A program made the position numbers and the translations under genes. From Gaiella occulta (GTDB lineage: Bacteria > Actinomycetota > Thermoleophilia > Gaiellales > Gaiellaceae), in contig NZ_QQZY01000003.1 of the NCBI RefSeq assembly GCF_003351045.1, forward strand, positions 124,001-188,000: a stretch of 64,000 nucleotides of DNA. Direction: 5' to 3'. This document shows, one piece after another, positions 1 through 8,142 of this stretch. Position 1 is the first letter of the stretch, and each line of letters begins with the position of its first letter. The notes under the pieces were generated by a model that saw nothing but the letters and a program-made list of their open reading frames with translations, was not told where the DNA came from and did not search any database.

Positions 1-1544
1 TGATCGCGATGGCCCTCGCGACCGAGCCCGCGCTTCTCATCCTCGACGAGCCCACGACCGGTCTCGACGCGACGGTCGAGGCGGAGGTGCTCGACCTCGT
101 GGCGCGCCTCCAGGCCGAGCTGCGTACGTCGGTGCTCTTCATCAGCCACAACCTCGGGATCATCCGCAAGATGTGCGACCGCGTCGGCGTGCTCTACGCC
201 GGCCGCCTGGTCGAGGAGGGCGACACCGAGACGGTGCTGCGCGATCCACGGCACCCGTACACCGTAGGCCTGCTGCGCTGCGTGCCGCGCGGCGGTGTGC
301 GCAAGGATCACGGCAGGCTCGACACGATCCCCGGCTTCATGCCGAACGTCGGCGAGGAGCTCCCCGGGTGCGTCTTCGTCGGTCGCTGCACGCTCGCCGA
401 GGAGCGCTGCCACATGGAGGAGCCGCCGGTGCAGCTCACCACGGACGCTCACATGAGCCGCTGCTTCTTCAGCGACCGCGCGCAGTCGCTGCCCCGCGAG
501 TCGGCGGCCGAGCTCGCGCTGCCTGCGGTTGACCGAGGCGCTGCGCCGCTGCTGCAGTTCGACGACCTCGGCAAGGTGTTCCGGCAGGCGGGCCACGACG
601 TGCACGCCCTCGTCGGCGTCTCGGCCGCCATCTGGCCGGGAGAGACGCTCGGCCTCGTCGGCGAGTCCGGAAGCGGCAAGACGACGCTCGCGCGCACGCT
701 GCTCGGCATCCTGCAGCCGACCTCGGGGGCCGTCCTGCTCGAGGGCCGCGAGCTCGGAGGCGCGCTCGGCAAGCGCACCGGTGACGATCTGCGCTCGCTG
801 CAGATCGTGTTCCAGAACCCCGATTCGGCCCTCAACCGCCGCCACCAGGTGCGCCGCATCCTGCGCCGCGCGCTGAAGAAGCTCGCGGGGATCACCGGCG
901 GAGCGGCCGAGGAGAGGATGCTCGAGCTCATGCGCTCCGTCCGGCTGGCGGAGCGCTACGTGAGTGCGCGCCCGAGCTCGCTCTCCGGCGGCCTCAAGCA
1001 GCGGCTTGCAATCGCGCGCGCGTTCGCGGGCGACCCGAAGCTCGTGGTCTGCGACGAGCCGACCTCTGCGCTCGACGTGTCCGTCCAGGCGGCGATCCTG
1101 AACCTGCTCGTCGAGCTGCAGGCGCAGCAGGGCGTGTCGTACCTCTTCATCTCGCACGACCTCGGCGTCGTCCGCTACATCTCCGACCGCATCGCCGTGC
1201 TCTACCTCGGTCGGCTGATGGAGCTCGGCCCGTCGGAGGCGGTCTTCTCCGGGCCGCACCACCCCTACACGGAGGCCCTCCTGTCCGCCGTTCCCACGGT
1301 CGACGGCGCGGAGCGCGAACGCATCCGGCTCGAAGGCGACATCCCGAGCGCAGCCTCCCCGCCCACCGGCTGCGTCTTCCACACGCGCTGCCCGCGCCGG
1401 CTCGGGGCGATCTGCGACGAGGTCGAGCCCCCGCTCGTCGAGGTCGAGGAGGGTCACCTGATGCGCTGCCACATCTCGCTCGAGGAGCTCCGTTCCCTGC
1501 AGGCTGCGGGCGCGCCGCCGGCGCGCCGGGAGGTGAAGGTATGA
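1..1544 (+). CDS. Fused dipeptide/oligopeptide-type ABC transporter ATPase (DppD-DppF like), 5' truncated
   Basis: The frame is open at the window edge (codons from position 3), and the first motif seen is a Walker B, LLILDEPTTGLD, so most of the first ATPase domain lies upstream. Its H-loop (FISHN) and the four-Cys C-terminal block typical of OppD/OppF proteins (from about visible residue 121) remain. A complete second ATPase domain follows: Walker A GESGSGKTT near residue 218, signature LSGGLKQR near 325, Walker B VVCDEPTSALD near 348, H-loop FISHD, and a second Cys-rich tail. DppD and DppF are usually separate subunits that power uptake of peptides or other small organics; here they are one polypeptide. 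The stop overlaps the next start (ATGA), so it is very probably co-transcribed with the catabolic genes downstream. Confidence 0.93.
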   Translation, partial: IAMALATEPALLILDEPTTGLDATVEAEVLDLVARLQAELRTSVLFISHNLGIIRKMCDRVGVLYAGRLVEEGDTETVLRDPRHPYTVGLLRCVPRGGVRKDHGRLDTIPGFMPNVGEELPGCVFVGRCTLAEERCHMEEPPVQLTTDAHMSRCFFSDRAQSLPRESAAELALPAVDRGAAPLLQFDDLGKVFRQAGHDVHALVGVSAAIWPGETLGLVGESGSGKTTLARTLLGILQPTSGAVLLEGRELGGALGKRTGDDLRSLQIVFQNPDSALNRRHQVRRILRRALKKLAGITGGAAEERMLELMRSVRLAERYVSARPSSLSGGLKQRLAIARAFAGDPKLVVCDEPTSALDVSVQAAILNLLVELQAQQGVSYLFISHDLGVVRYISDRIAVLYLGRLMELGPSEAVFSGPHHPYTEALLSAVPTVDGAERERIRLEGDIPSAASPPTGCVFHTRCPRRLGAICDEVEPPLVEVEEGHLMRCHISLEELRSLQAAGAPPARREVKV

Positions 1545-2653
1545 AGATCCGCGCTGCCGTGCTCGAGCGCACGGGCGGCCCCCACGCCGTGCAGGAGCTC
1601 GACCTCGCGCCGCCGGGCGCGGGCGAGGTGCTCGTGCGCCTCGGCGCCTCCGGCGTCTGCCATTCCGACTACAACGCGATCGACGGCACCGCCGAGACCC
1701 GCTGTCCCGCGGTCCTCGGCCACGAGGGCGCCGGCGTCGTCGAGGCGGTTGGCGACGGGGTCGTGCGCGTCCGCGTGGGCGACCACGTGGCGTTGTCGTG
1801 GGCGCCGTGGTGCGGGACGTGCAGCGAGTGCACGCGCGATCTCCCATGGCTCTGCTCGACCGCCTGGCCCGCGATGGGCACGGGCGGCCTCATGGACGGC
1901 ACGACGCGCCTGTCGCGCGACGGCGAGCCCGTATACCACTATTCGTTCCTCTCGACCTTCGCAGAGGCGTGTGTGGTGCCGGAGAAATGCTGCGTGCCGA
2001 TCGCGAAGGACATCCCGTTCGACGTCGCAGGGCTCGTCGGCTGCGCCGTGACGACGGGCGTCGGGTCGGTGTGGCGGACGGCGGGCGTGCAACCGGGCGA
2101 CCGGGTCGCGGTGATCGGCTGCGGCGGTGTCGGGCTGTCGGCGCTGATGGCGGCCGTCGCGGTCGGCGCCGAGCCCGTCGTCGCCGTCGACGCCGCACCT
2201 CCGAAGCTCGAGGTCGCGCGCTCGTTCGGTGCCGCCGCGGGGGTGCTGTGGGCCGGGAGCGCCGAGGCGACGGCCGAGGCCGTGCGCGAGGCCTCGGGCG
2301 GCGGCGTCGACTACGCGATCGAGGCCACCGGGCGCTCGGAGGCGATGCTCGCGGCCTACCTGTCGCTGCGGCCGCGCGGCGCGGCCGTGCTCATCGGGAT
2401 TCCGCGCGCAGACGCCGTGTTGCCGCTGCCGGCGCTCACGATCCCGCGCAGCGAGCGCCGCGTGCTCGGCTCGATCTACGGCTCGTCGAAGCCGGAGCGC
2501 GACTTCCCGCTCACCCTCGACCTGTACCGCTCGGGGCGGTTGCCTCTCGACCGGCTCGTGTCGCACCGGCTGCCGCTCGACGAGGTCGAGCAGGCATTCG
2601 CGCTCATGAAGACGGGCGATGCGCTCCGCGTCGTCCTCGACCTCACGACCTGA
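1541..2653 (+). CDS. Zinc-dependent alcohol dehydrogenase, MDR family (first of two)
   Basis: This 370-residue medium-chain dehydrogenase/reductase keeps a full zinc set: catalytic ligands C40 (in GVCHSD), H61-E62 (GHEGAG) and C168, and structural-zinc cysteines C91, C94, C97 and C105. The dinucleotide-binding GCGGVG loop lies at about 193-198. Such enzymes interconvert alcohols and aldehydes with NAD(P). The glutathione- or mycothiol-dependent formaldehyde dehydrogenases belong to the same wider group, which is relevant because the next gene resembles formaldehyde-activating enzyme. The substrate cannot be read from sequence. The ATG start overlaps the ABC ATPase stop, and the Fae-like gene follows after 11 bp. 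Confidence 0.92.
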   Translation: MKIRAAVLERTGGPHAVQELDLAPPGAGEVLVRLGASGVCHSDYNAIDGTAETRCPAVLGHEGAGVVEAVGDGVVRVRVGDHVALSWAPWCGTCSECTRDLPWLCSTAWPAMGTGGLMDGTTRLSRDGEPVYHYSFLSTFAEACVVPEKCCVPIAKDIPFDVAGLVGCAVTTGVGSVWRTAGVQPGDRVAVIGCGGVGLSALMAAVAVGAEPVVAVDAAPPKLEVARSFGAAAGVLWAGSAEATAEAVREASGGGVDYAIEATGRSEAMLAAYLSLRPRGAAVLIGIPRADAVLPLPALTIPRSERRVLGSIYGSSKPERDFPLTLDLYRSGRLPLDRLVSHRLPLDEVEQAFALMKTGDALRVVLDLTT

Positions 2654-2664
2654 CAAGGAGCAAG

Positions 2665-3192
2665 ATGGATCTGCACGAACTCGACGGCCGCGTCGGCGAA
2701 GGCTGGGGCGGAGCGGCGCCGAACGGCAGCCACGTGAACGTCGTCCTCGCCCGGCGCGGCAGCCCCACGGCGGCCGCGGCGGTCGGCATGCTCGCGCACC
2801 CCTCGCCCGGCCATACGCCGGTGCTGTGCTGCGTGGGGCCGACCCCGCAGGAGTACGAGCCGATCTGGCCGCCGACGCTGATGATGAACAAGGCGACCGC
2901 GCTCGAGGAGGGCCACCAGACGATCACATGGGGCGCGGCGCAGCTCGGGATCGGGCAGGGCGTGCTCGACGCCGTCGCCGACGGGCTGATCGAGGCGTCC
3001 GGCGACCTGATCGTGCTCGTCGCCGTCTGGGTCGATCCGCACGCGCACGACGAGACAGCCGTGCGCGAGTCCAACCGCACGGCCGTGCGCAAGGCGCTTG
3101 CGACCTGTGTCCACGGACGCGACCCGCACGCCGCCGCACGGCTCGTGGCCGAGCGCGACTCGCTCACGAGCCCGTTCTACAGCGGCAGCTGA
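2665..3192 (+). CDS. Formaldehyde-activating enzyme (Fae) homologue
   Basis: This 175-residue protein has about the length of classical Fae and shows its landmarks in order: GEGW at the N-terminus, a histidine (H23) where Fae has its proposed catalytic His, GSPTAAAA (31-39), GHTPVL (49-54), MNKAT (74-78), GAAQ (90-93), the VADG segment, and a C-terminal SLTSPF resembling the terminal HPF of Fae. Fae condenses formaldehyde with tetrahydromethanopterin. No tetrahydromethanopterin-pathway gene is visible here, so the real substrate or pterin partner is unknown. The ATG follows a GGAG Shine-Dalgarno sequence. The gene sits between an alcohol dehydrogenase and an enolase-superfamily enzyme and overlaps the latter (TGATG). 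Family assignment is confident; the exact reaction is not. Confidence 0.85.
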   Translation: MDLHELDGRVGEGWGGAAPNGSHVNVVLARRGSPTAAAAVGMLAHPSPGHTPVLCCVGPTPQEYEPIWPPTLMMNKATALEEGHQTITWGAAQLGIGQGVLDAVADGLIEASGDLIVLVAVWVDPHAHDETAVRESNRTAVRKALATCVHGRDPHAAARLVAERDSLTSPFYSGS

Positions 3193-4301
3193 TGCGCATC
3201 ACCGCCGTCGAGGCCAGGCGCTACCGCGTGCCCTTCGACCCTCCGTTCCGCGCTGCCTGGGATCCCGTCCCGCGCCTGCACCAGGACGCGACGCTCGTCG
3301 GCGTGCACACCGACGACGGCTTCACGGGCTGGGCGAGCGGCGGTCATCTGCCCGACCACGAGCAGCTCGAGGCGTTCCTCGTCGGGCTCGACCCGTTCCG
3401 CACCGAGCTCGTGCGCGATCTCGAGGAGACGGTCGACTTCCACGGCGGACGGCCGTGGACGGTCGAAGCCGCCGTCTGGGACGTGCTCGGCAAGGCGACC
3501 GGGCAACCGGTGTGGAAGCTGCTCGGCGGCCGCTCGGAGAGGCTGCTCGCGTATGCGTCGAGTGGCGAGCTCGTCGAGCCGGCCGAGCGTGCCGCACGCT
3601 GCGTCTCCCTCCGCGACGCCGGCGTCAAGGCGGTCAAGATCCGCTTCCACCACCCCGACTGGCGCGACGACGTGGCCGTCGTGAAGGCGGTGCGCGAGGC
3701 GGTCGGGCGCGAGCTGCAGATCTTGGTCGACGCGAACCAGGGCTGGCGCATGCCCGGCGACCTCGAGCCCCGCTGGGACGTCGCCACGGCGGCACAGGTC
3801 GCGCGCGCGCTCGAGCCGCTCGGCGTCTACTGGCTCGAAGAGCCGCTCGCCACCGACGACCTGGACGGGTACGCCGCCCTGCGGCGGCTCACGACGCTCC
3901 GGCTCGCCGCCGGCGAGATGGTGCGCTCGGCGCAGGAGGCGCGCGATCTGCTGCTCCGCGGACACATCGACGTGCTGCAGGCCGACGTGGTGCTGTCGCT
4001 CGGCATCGGCGGCTGCCGCCGCGTCGCGGCTCTCGCCGACCTGTCGGGACGCGCCTGGTCTCCGCACACCTGGTCGAACGGCTACGGCCTGCTCGTGAAC
4101 CTGCACGCGGCGCTCGCGTTCTCGACGGTTCCCTACGTGGAGGTGCCGTACGACCCGCCTGCGTGGTCGGCAGAGCGCCGCGACTGGCTGCTGCCGGCGC
4201 CGATCGCGATCGGCGCCGACGGCACGATCGCGCCGCCTGCCGGTCCCGGCCTCGGCGTCGAACCCGATCTCGACCGGCTCGAAGAATGGAGGATCGACTG
4301 A
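3192..4301 (+). CDS. Enolase-superfamily enzyme, mandelate racemase/muconate lactonizing type
   Basis: The 369-residue protein has the N-terminal capping domain and a TIM-barrel active site with recognisable superfamily residues: K149-x-R151 in place of the more usual KxK, metal ligands D180 (VDANQ), E216 (LEEP) and E242 (AGE), and an Asp-His pair, D264 and H292 (SPHTW), like the MR-subgroup dyad. These enzymes abstract a proton next to a carboxylate, and most MR-subgroup members are sugar-acid dehydratases. That fits a sugar-acid or related catabolic operon, but the substrate is not predictable from this alone. The start overlaps the fae-like stop and the end overlaps the following dehydrogenase (TGATG), so translation is probably coupled. 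Confidence 0.88.
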   Translation: MRITAVEARRYRVPFDPPFRAAWDPVPRLHQDATLVGVHTDDGFTGWASGGHLPDHEQLEAFLVGLDPFRTELVRDLEETVDFHGGRPWTVEAAVWDVLGKATGQPVWKLLGGRSERLLAYASSGELVEPAERAARCVSLRDAGVKAVKIRFHHPDWRDDVAVVKAVREAVGRELQILVDANQGWRMPGDLEPRWDVATAAQVARALEPLGVYWLEEPLATDDLDGYAALRRLTTLRLAAGEMVRSAQEARDLLLRGHIDVLQADVVLSLGIGGCRRVAALADLSGRAWSPHTWSNGYGLLVNLHAALAFSTVPYVEVPYDPPAWSAERRDWLLPAPIAIGADGTIAPPAGPGLGVEPDLDRLEEWRID

Positions 4302-5437
4302 TGCGCATACGTGCCGCGGTGCTGCACCGCCCGGGGCAGCCGCTTTCCGTCGAGGAGGTGGAGCTCGACGGGCCGAAGGCCGGCGAGGTGCTCGTGCGCG
4401 TGGCGGCGGCGGGCGTCTGCCACTCCGATGTGCACCTCGCGGACGGTGCGCTCGGCGAGGGCCGCTGGCCGATGGTGCTGGGCCACGAGGGCGCCGGCAT
4501 CGTCGAGGCGGTCGGCGACGGCGTCACGCATGTCGCGCCCGGCGATCCGGTCGGCTTCTCGTTCGTTCCGTCGTGCCGTGCCTGTCCGGCGTGCCTGGCC
4601 GGGCGCTTCAACATGTGCGCGCCCGCGGGCGAGAACGGTGCGCGCGGCACGTTGATGGACGGCACCTCGCGGCTGCACCTTGCGGACGGCACCGTCCTGC
4701 AGCACGGGCTCATGACAGCGTGCTTCGCCGAGCACACGGTCGTCGACGCACACGGCGCGGTGCCGCTGCCGCGCGAGCTGCCGCTGTGGCAGGCGGCGCT
4801 GCTCGGGTGCGGCGTCATGACGGGCTTCGGTGCCGTGCGCAACGTCGGTCGCGTCGGCCCGGGCGACAGCGTCTGCGTGATCGGGTGCGGCGGCGTCGGC
4901 CTGCAGGTCGTGGCCGCGGCCGCGCTTGCCGGGGCCGATCCCATCATCGCCGTCGACCGCGATCCCGCCAAGCTCGAGATCGCGCGCCGTCGGGGGGCGA
5001 CGCACACCGTCGACGCCTCGAGGGAGGAGCCGCTTGAGCGTGTGCGCGAGCAGAGTGGAGGTGGGGTCGACCATGCGTTCGAGGTCGTCGGCCGGCCCGA
5101 GACGATGCGGATGGCGTGGGAGGTGTTGCGGCCTGCGGCGACTGCGGTCGTCGTCGGGCTCGCGCCCGCGGGCGTCGAGGTGTCGCTGCCTGCGATCGAC
5201 TTCCTCTCCGACAAGGGCATTCGCGGCTCGTACTACGGCTCCGGCGACCCGGCCGCCGACTTGCCGCAGCTCGCGCAGCTCGCCGTGAGCGGCGCCCTCG
5301 ACCTCGCCGAGGTGGTCACGCACGTGACCGGCCTCGACGGCGTCAACGACGCGCTCGAACGCCTGCGCCGTGGTGAGGGCGCGCGTACCGTCCTCGTGCT
5401 GGACGCCGGTCTCGCCGGCGCCCCCGAGCCTCGCTAG
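4301..5437 (+). CDS. Zinc-dependent alcohol dehydrogenase, MDR family (second)
   Basis: A 378-residue paralogue of the dehydrogenase three genes upstream, with catalytic zinc ligands C40 (GVCHSD) and H62-E63, structural cysteines C92, C95, C98 and C106, and the nucleotide-binding GCGGVG. The two share the same layout and many blocks (LVR-GVCHSD, LGHEGAG, LMDGT-RL), so they probably arose by duplication and may act on successive alcohol/aldehyde intermediates. The ATG overlaps the previous stop. This is the last gene of the operon; a 21-bp perfect hairpin follows 27 bp after the stop. Confidence 0.92.
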   Translation: MRIRAAVLHRPGQPLSVEEVELDGPKAGEVLVRVAAAGVCHSDVHLADGALGEGRWPMVLGHEGAGIVEAVGDGVTHVAPGDPVGFSFVPSCRACPACLAGRFNMCAPAGENGARGTLMDGTSRLHLADGTVLQHGLMTACFAEHTVVDAHGAVPLPRELPLWQAALLGCGVMTGFGAVRNVGRVGPGDSVCVIGCGGVGLQVVAAAALAGADPIIAVDRDPAKLEIARRRGATHTVDASREEPLERVREQSGGGVDHAFEVVGRPETMRMAWEVLRPAATAVVVGLAPAGVEVSLPAIDFLSDKGIRGSYYGSGDPAADLPQLAQLAVSGALDLAEVVTHVTGLDGVNDALERLRRGEGARTVLVLDAGLAGAPEPR

Positions 5438-5463
5438 TGCGCCGTCTGCAAACGCAGCAAGCA

Positions 5464-5523
5464 TCGGGTGCGGCGTCTCGCAACAAGGCTTTCCGGTGGA
5501 ATGTTGCGAGACGCCGCACCCGA
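5464..5523. repeat. Perfect 21-bp inverted repeat (hairpin) after the ADH/fae operon
   Basis: Arms 5464-5484 and 5503-5523 are exact reverse complements, separated by 18 nt. There is no T-run, so it is not a textbook intrinsic terminator, but its place just after the operon suggests transcription termination or mRNA-end protection. An arm this long and perfect could also be a dispersed palindromic element. The rest of the 222-bp gap (5438-5659) shows nothing else I can name. Confidence 0.6.
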
Positions 5524-5659
5524 CGAGGAGCCGATGACGACGACACGGCGTGTGCCGCCGCCCGCCGCCCGAGTCCGGATCCGACGCCGGAGGGAGAGCG
5601 CAGGCGCGCCTTCGGTTGATCACGGTTGCTCATGCGCTCGCCGCCGGACGGCCGCTTGA

Positions 5660-6157
5660 ATGGGGCACGTGCCGCCCATCGGCTTCCGGCTCCTGGCGCT
5701 CGCCTCGGCGCTCTCCGCCTGGGCTCTCGTCGCGGTCGGCGACGTCGTGCGGGTGACCGAGTCCGGGCTCGGCTGCCCGGACTGGCCGCTCTGCGAGGGA
5801 GGCGTCGTTCCCGGCGAGCGCCGGGCCCCGGTGATCGAGTACAGCCACCGCGCGACGGCCGCCGTCGTCGCCATCCTCGTCGTCGCGACCGCGTTGCGGG
5901 CCCTGCGCCGTCGCGGCCCCCTGCTCGCCGGCGTGCTGCCGGCGGCGGCAGCGGCGGCACAGGTGCCGATCGGCATCGCCCTCGTGCTCACCTCCGACAG
6001 ATCGGACGCCCACAGCGCGCTCGAGATGCTGCACGTCGCAGGGGCGGGGGCCGTGTGGGCGTCGCTCGTCGGCCTCGCGACGGCCGTGGGGCGGGCGCCG
6101 CTGCGTGGAGCCCGCGCGGGATCGCAGGCGCGCCCGGCGCCCGCAGCCCTCTCCTGA
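5660..6157 (+). CDS. Half-size heme A synthase-like membrane protein (CtaA/COX15 family)
   Basis: The 165-residue protein has four predicted membrane segments (about 8-30, 64-82, 87-110 and 121-143) and clear CtaA landmarks: RVTESGLGCPDWPLC with the paired extracytoplasmic cysteines C39 and C45, the E60-Y-S-H63 helix motif (ExxH), and further histidines H118 and H125. Ordinary CtaA/COX15 proteins are about 300 residues with eight helices built from two such halves, and they hydroxylate heme O to heme A for cytochrome oxidase. Only one half is present, and the frame ends cleanly before the next gene. It could be a compact four-helix enzyme acting as a dimer, or a truncated copy. No oxidase genes are adjacent. 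The ATG is well placed but has no strong Shine-Dalgarno sequence. Confidence 0.75.
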   Translation: MGHVPPIGFRLLALASALSAWALVAVGDVVRVTESGLGCPDWPLCEGGVVPGERRAPVIEYSHRATAAVVAILVVATALRALRRRGPLLAGVLPAAAAAAQVPIGIALVLTSDRSDAHSALEMLHVAGAGAVWASLVGLATAVGRAPLRGARAGSQARPAPAALS

Positions 6158-6170
6158 GAGCAGGCGCGGC

Positions 6171-7319
6171 TCAGCCGTCGGGCTCGTACGCGCAGGCGGG
6201 ATCCTCCGCGAGCGCGTCGCCGGCGGCGGCGAAGGCACGGGCACGTGAGCCGCCGCACAGCGTCCGGTACTCGCAGCGCCCGCACTTGCCGTGGAAGCGC
6301 GCGGCACGGATGTCCTGCAGCAGCGGATGGTCGCGGTAGATGCCCGCCACGTCGTCGCGCTTGACGTTCCCGAGCGCGATGGGCAGGAATCCGGCGGGGT
6401 ACACGTCTCCGGTCGCCGACACGAAGAGGATGCCGCGACCGTCGCGCGTTCCCTTCGTCTGCGCCTTCGACGGCGATGTCGGCGGACCGAGCTCGTCGAC
6501 GAGCTCGGCCTGCAGCCGCTCGTAGAGAGGGCCGCGGCGCTGGCCGGGGCGCTCCGTCTCCCGCCAGGCGACGACGCGACGGAACATCGGCCCTTCCACC
6601 GTCCGCACGACGAACCCGTAGCGGGAGGCGTCGTAGAGGAACTGGCATACATCCTCGTTCTCGGCCGGGCCGAGCGCGCCCAGGGCCGTGCCGCGTCCCA
6701 CCGGCACGAGGAAGAACACCTCCCAGATCGACGCTCCGGCGTCGCGCACGATGCGCGCGATGCGGGGCAACTCGTGGACGTTGTCGTGCGTGACGGCCGT
6801 GTTGACCTGGATCACGAACCGATGCGCGCGGAGACGGCACAGGGCGGACAGCGTCTCCGCGAAGTGGCCGTCGACCCGGCGCATCCCCTCGTGCGTCGCC
6901 GCGCTCGCGCCGTCCAGGCTCACCGAGACGGCCTTGACGCCCAGCGTCCGACAGGCGGCGAGCCGCTCGTCGGTGAGCAGCGGCGTCACGCTGGGGGCGA
7001 GAGCGACGGGGACGCCGACCTCTCGCGCATGGGCGATGAGCGTGGGCAGGTCGGGGCGCATGAGCGCGTCTCCGCCGGTGATGACGAGAACCGGCGCCGG
7101 CCGGCCGAAGGCGGTGAGCGAGTCGAGGAAGCGCGTCGCCTCGCTCGGCGTCAGCTCCCCGGGAACCGGAAGCGGCTGCGCCTCGGCGCGGCAGTGCCGG
7201 CAGGCGAGCAGGCACGCTCGCGTCGATTCCCAGAAGACGAGGATGGGCCGACGGTCGAGATCGATGCGCGAGCGGGCGCCGGGCGCGGATGCAGGAGAGG
7301 CCACCCTCGTAAACGTCAT
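6171..7319 (-). CDS. Radical SAM/SPASM domain protein
   Basis: This 382-residue protein has the radical-SAM cluster motif C36-x3-C40-x2-C43 in WESTRACLLACRHCRAEAQP, the glycine-rich TGGDALMRPDL segment that contacts S-adenosylmethionine, and a C-terminal SPASM-like region with C346, C349, C355 and C376 for an auxiliary iron-sulfur cluster. The N-terminal motif resembles a radical SAM/SPASM group with AhbD/NirJ-like heme-modifying relatives and peptide-maturation enzymes, but no precursor peptide or heme gene is adjacent, so the substrate is unknown. The ATG at 7319 was chosen because upstream in-frame sequence runs into tdk. It faces the CtaA-like gene tail to tail, 13 bp apart. Confidence 0.85.
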   Translation of the reverse strand: MTFTRVASPASAPGARSRIDLDRRPILVFWESTRACLLACRHCRAEAQPLPVPGELTPSEATRFLDSLTAFGRPAPVLVITGGDALMRPDLPTLIAHAREVGVPVALAPSVTPLLTDERLAACRTLGVKAVSVSLDGASAATHEGMRRVDGHFAETLSALCRLRAHRFVIQVNTAVTHDNVHELPRIARIVRDAGASIWEVFFLVPVGRGTALGALGPAENEDVCQFLYDASRYGFVVRTVEGPMFRRVVAWRETERPGQRRGPLYERLQAELVDELGPPTSPSKAQTKGTRDGRGILFVSATGDVYPAGFLPIALGNVKRDDVAGIYRDHPLLQDIRAARFHGKCGRCEYRTLCGGSRARAFAAAGDALAEDPACAYEPDG

Positions 7320-7398
7320 CGCGCGGGCGCTGCCGCGCATCCGCGCGGACGACGATCCGCGCTGCGGTAAAGCCGCAGACGGAGCGCGAGGGGCGCGT

Positions 7399-7998
7399 CT
7401 ACGCCACGAGGGCGACGGCGTCGGCGCCCGCCTCGTGGCAGTCGCGGCAGCGCGCCTCGTACTGCTCGGCGGCGCCGACGACGACGGTATCGCCGGAGTA
7501 GGGGGCGGGACGGCCGTCGACGAGGCGCTGCGTCGTCGTCGCGGTGCCGCCGCAGCGGTGGCAGACGGCTTGCAGCTTGTCGACGAACTCCGCGTGGGCG
7601 AGCAGCTCGGGCATGACGCCGAACGGCAGGCGGCGGAAGTCCTGGTCGAGGCCCGAGATGATGACGCGGAGGCCGCGGTCGGCGAGGTCGAGCGCGGCCG
7701 CGACGATCGACTCGTCGAAGAACTGCACCTCGTCGATGCCGACGACGTCGTACGCGGCCGCCCGTGCGGTGAGCTCGGGGACGCTCTCGACGGCGGCCGC
7801 GCGCATGCTTGCGCCCGCGTGGGAGACGACGTCCGTGGCGTCGTAGCGGTCATCGATGCGGGGCTTGAAGATGACGACGCGCTGGCCGGCGATCTCGGCG
7901 CGGCGGAGCCGTCTGATCATCTCCTCGCTCTTGCCGGAGAACATCGGCCCGCAGATCACCTCGAGCCAGCCGCCGCGCTGTGGGGGGATGCGGATCAC
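7399..7998 (-). CDS. tdk: Thymidine kinase
   Basis: From the GTG at 7998 the protein is 199 residues, the usual size for type II thymidine kinase. It has the P-loop GPMFSGKS (17-24), the DEVQFF Walker B-like segment, the lasso region ending in YSGDTVVVG, and two CxxC pairs for the structural zinc. It salvages thymidine to dTMP. I prefer the GTG at 7998 because a TACGAT box lies 9 nt upstream (8013-8008), suggesting a leaderless transcript; an in-frame TTG at 8076 would add 26 residues unlike the family. A short hairpin (7362-7378) lies between it and the next minus-strand gene. Confidence 0.9.
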   Translation of the reverse strand: MIRIPPQRGGWLEVICGPMFSGKSEEMIRRLRRAEIAGQRVVIFKPRIDDRYDATDVVSHAGASMRAAAVESVPELTARAAAYDVVGIDEVQFFDESIVAAALDLADRGLRVIISGLDQDFRRLPFGVMPELLAHAEFVDKLQAVCHRCGGTATTTQRLVDGRPAPYSGDTVVVGAAEQYEARCRDCHEAGADAVALVA

Positions 7999-8142
7999 GG
8001 TCTCGCGATCGTAGATCCGGCGTCGGCCGGACAGCGCGGCGACGCGATCTTCGCTAGGGTGCACGGGCCTGCGCAAGCGGCTCTTGCCCTGAGAGGGTAG
8101 GGGTCTGCGCCTGCGAGCCCCTGCTACACTGCGGGACCGCTC

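Noticed and set aside
1454-2656. Long minus-strand open frame opposite the first alcohol dehydrogenase
   Set aside because: His/Arg/Asp-rich composition typical of antisense frames in GC-rich genes; no family motif. The same applies to the 1101-codon frame opposite rpoB, the 762-codon frame opposite rpoC and the 872-codon frame opposite ligA.
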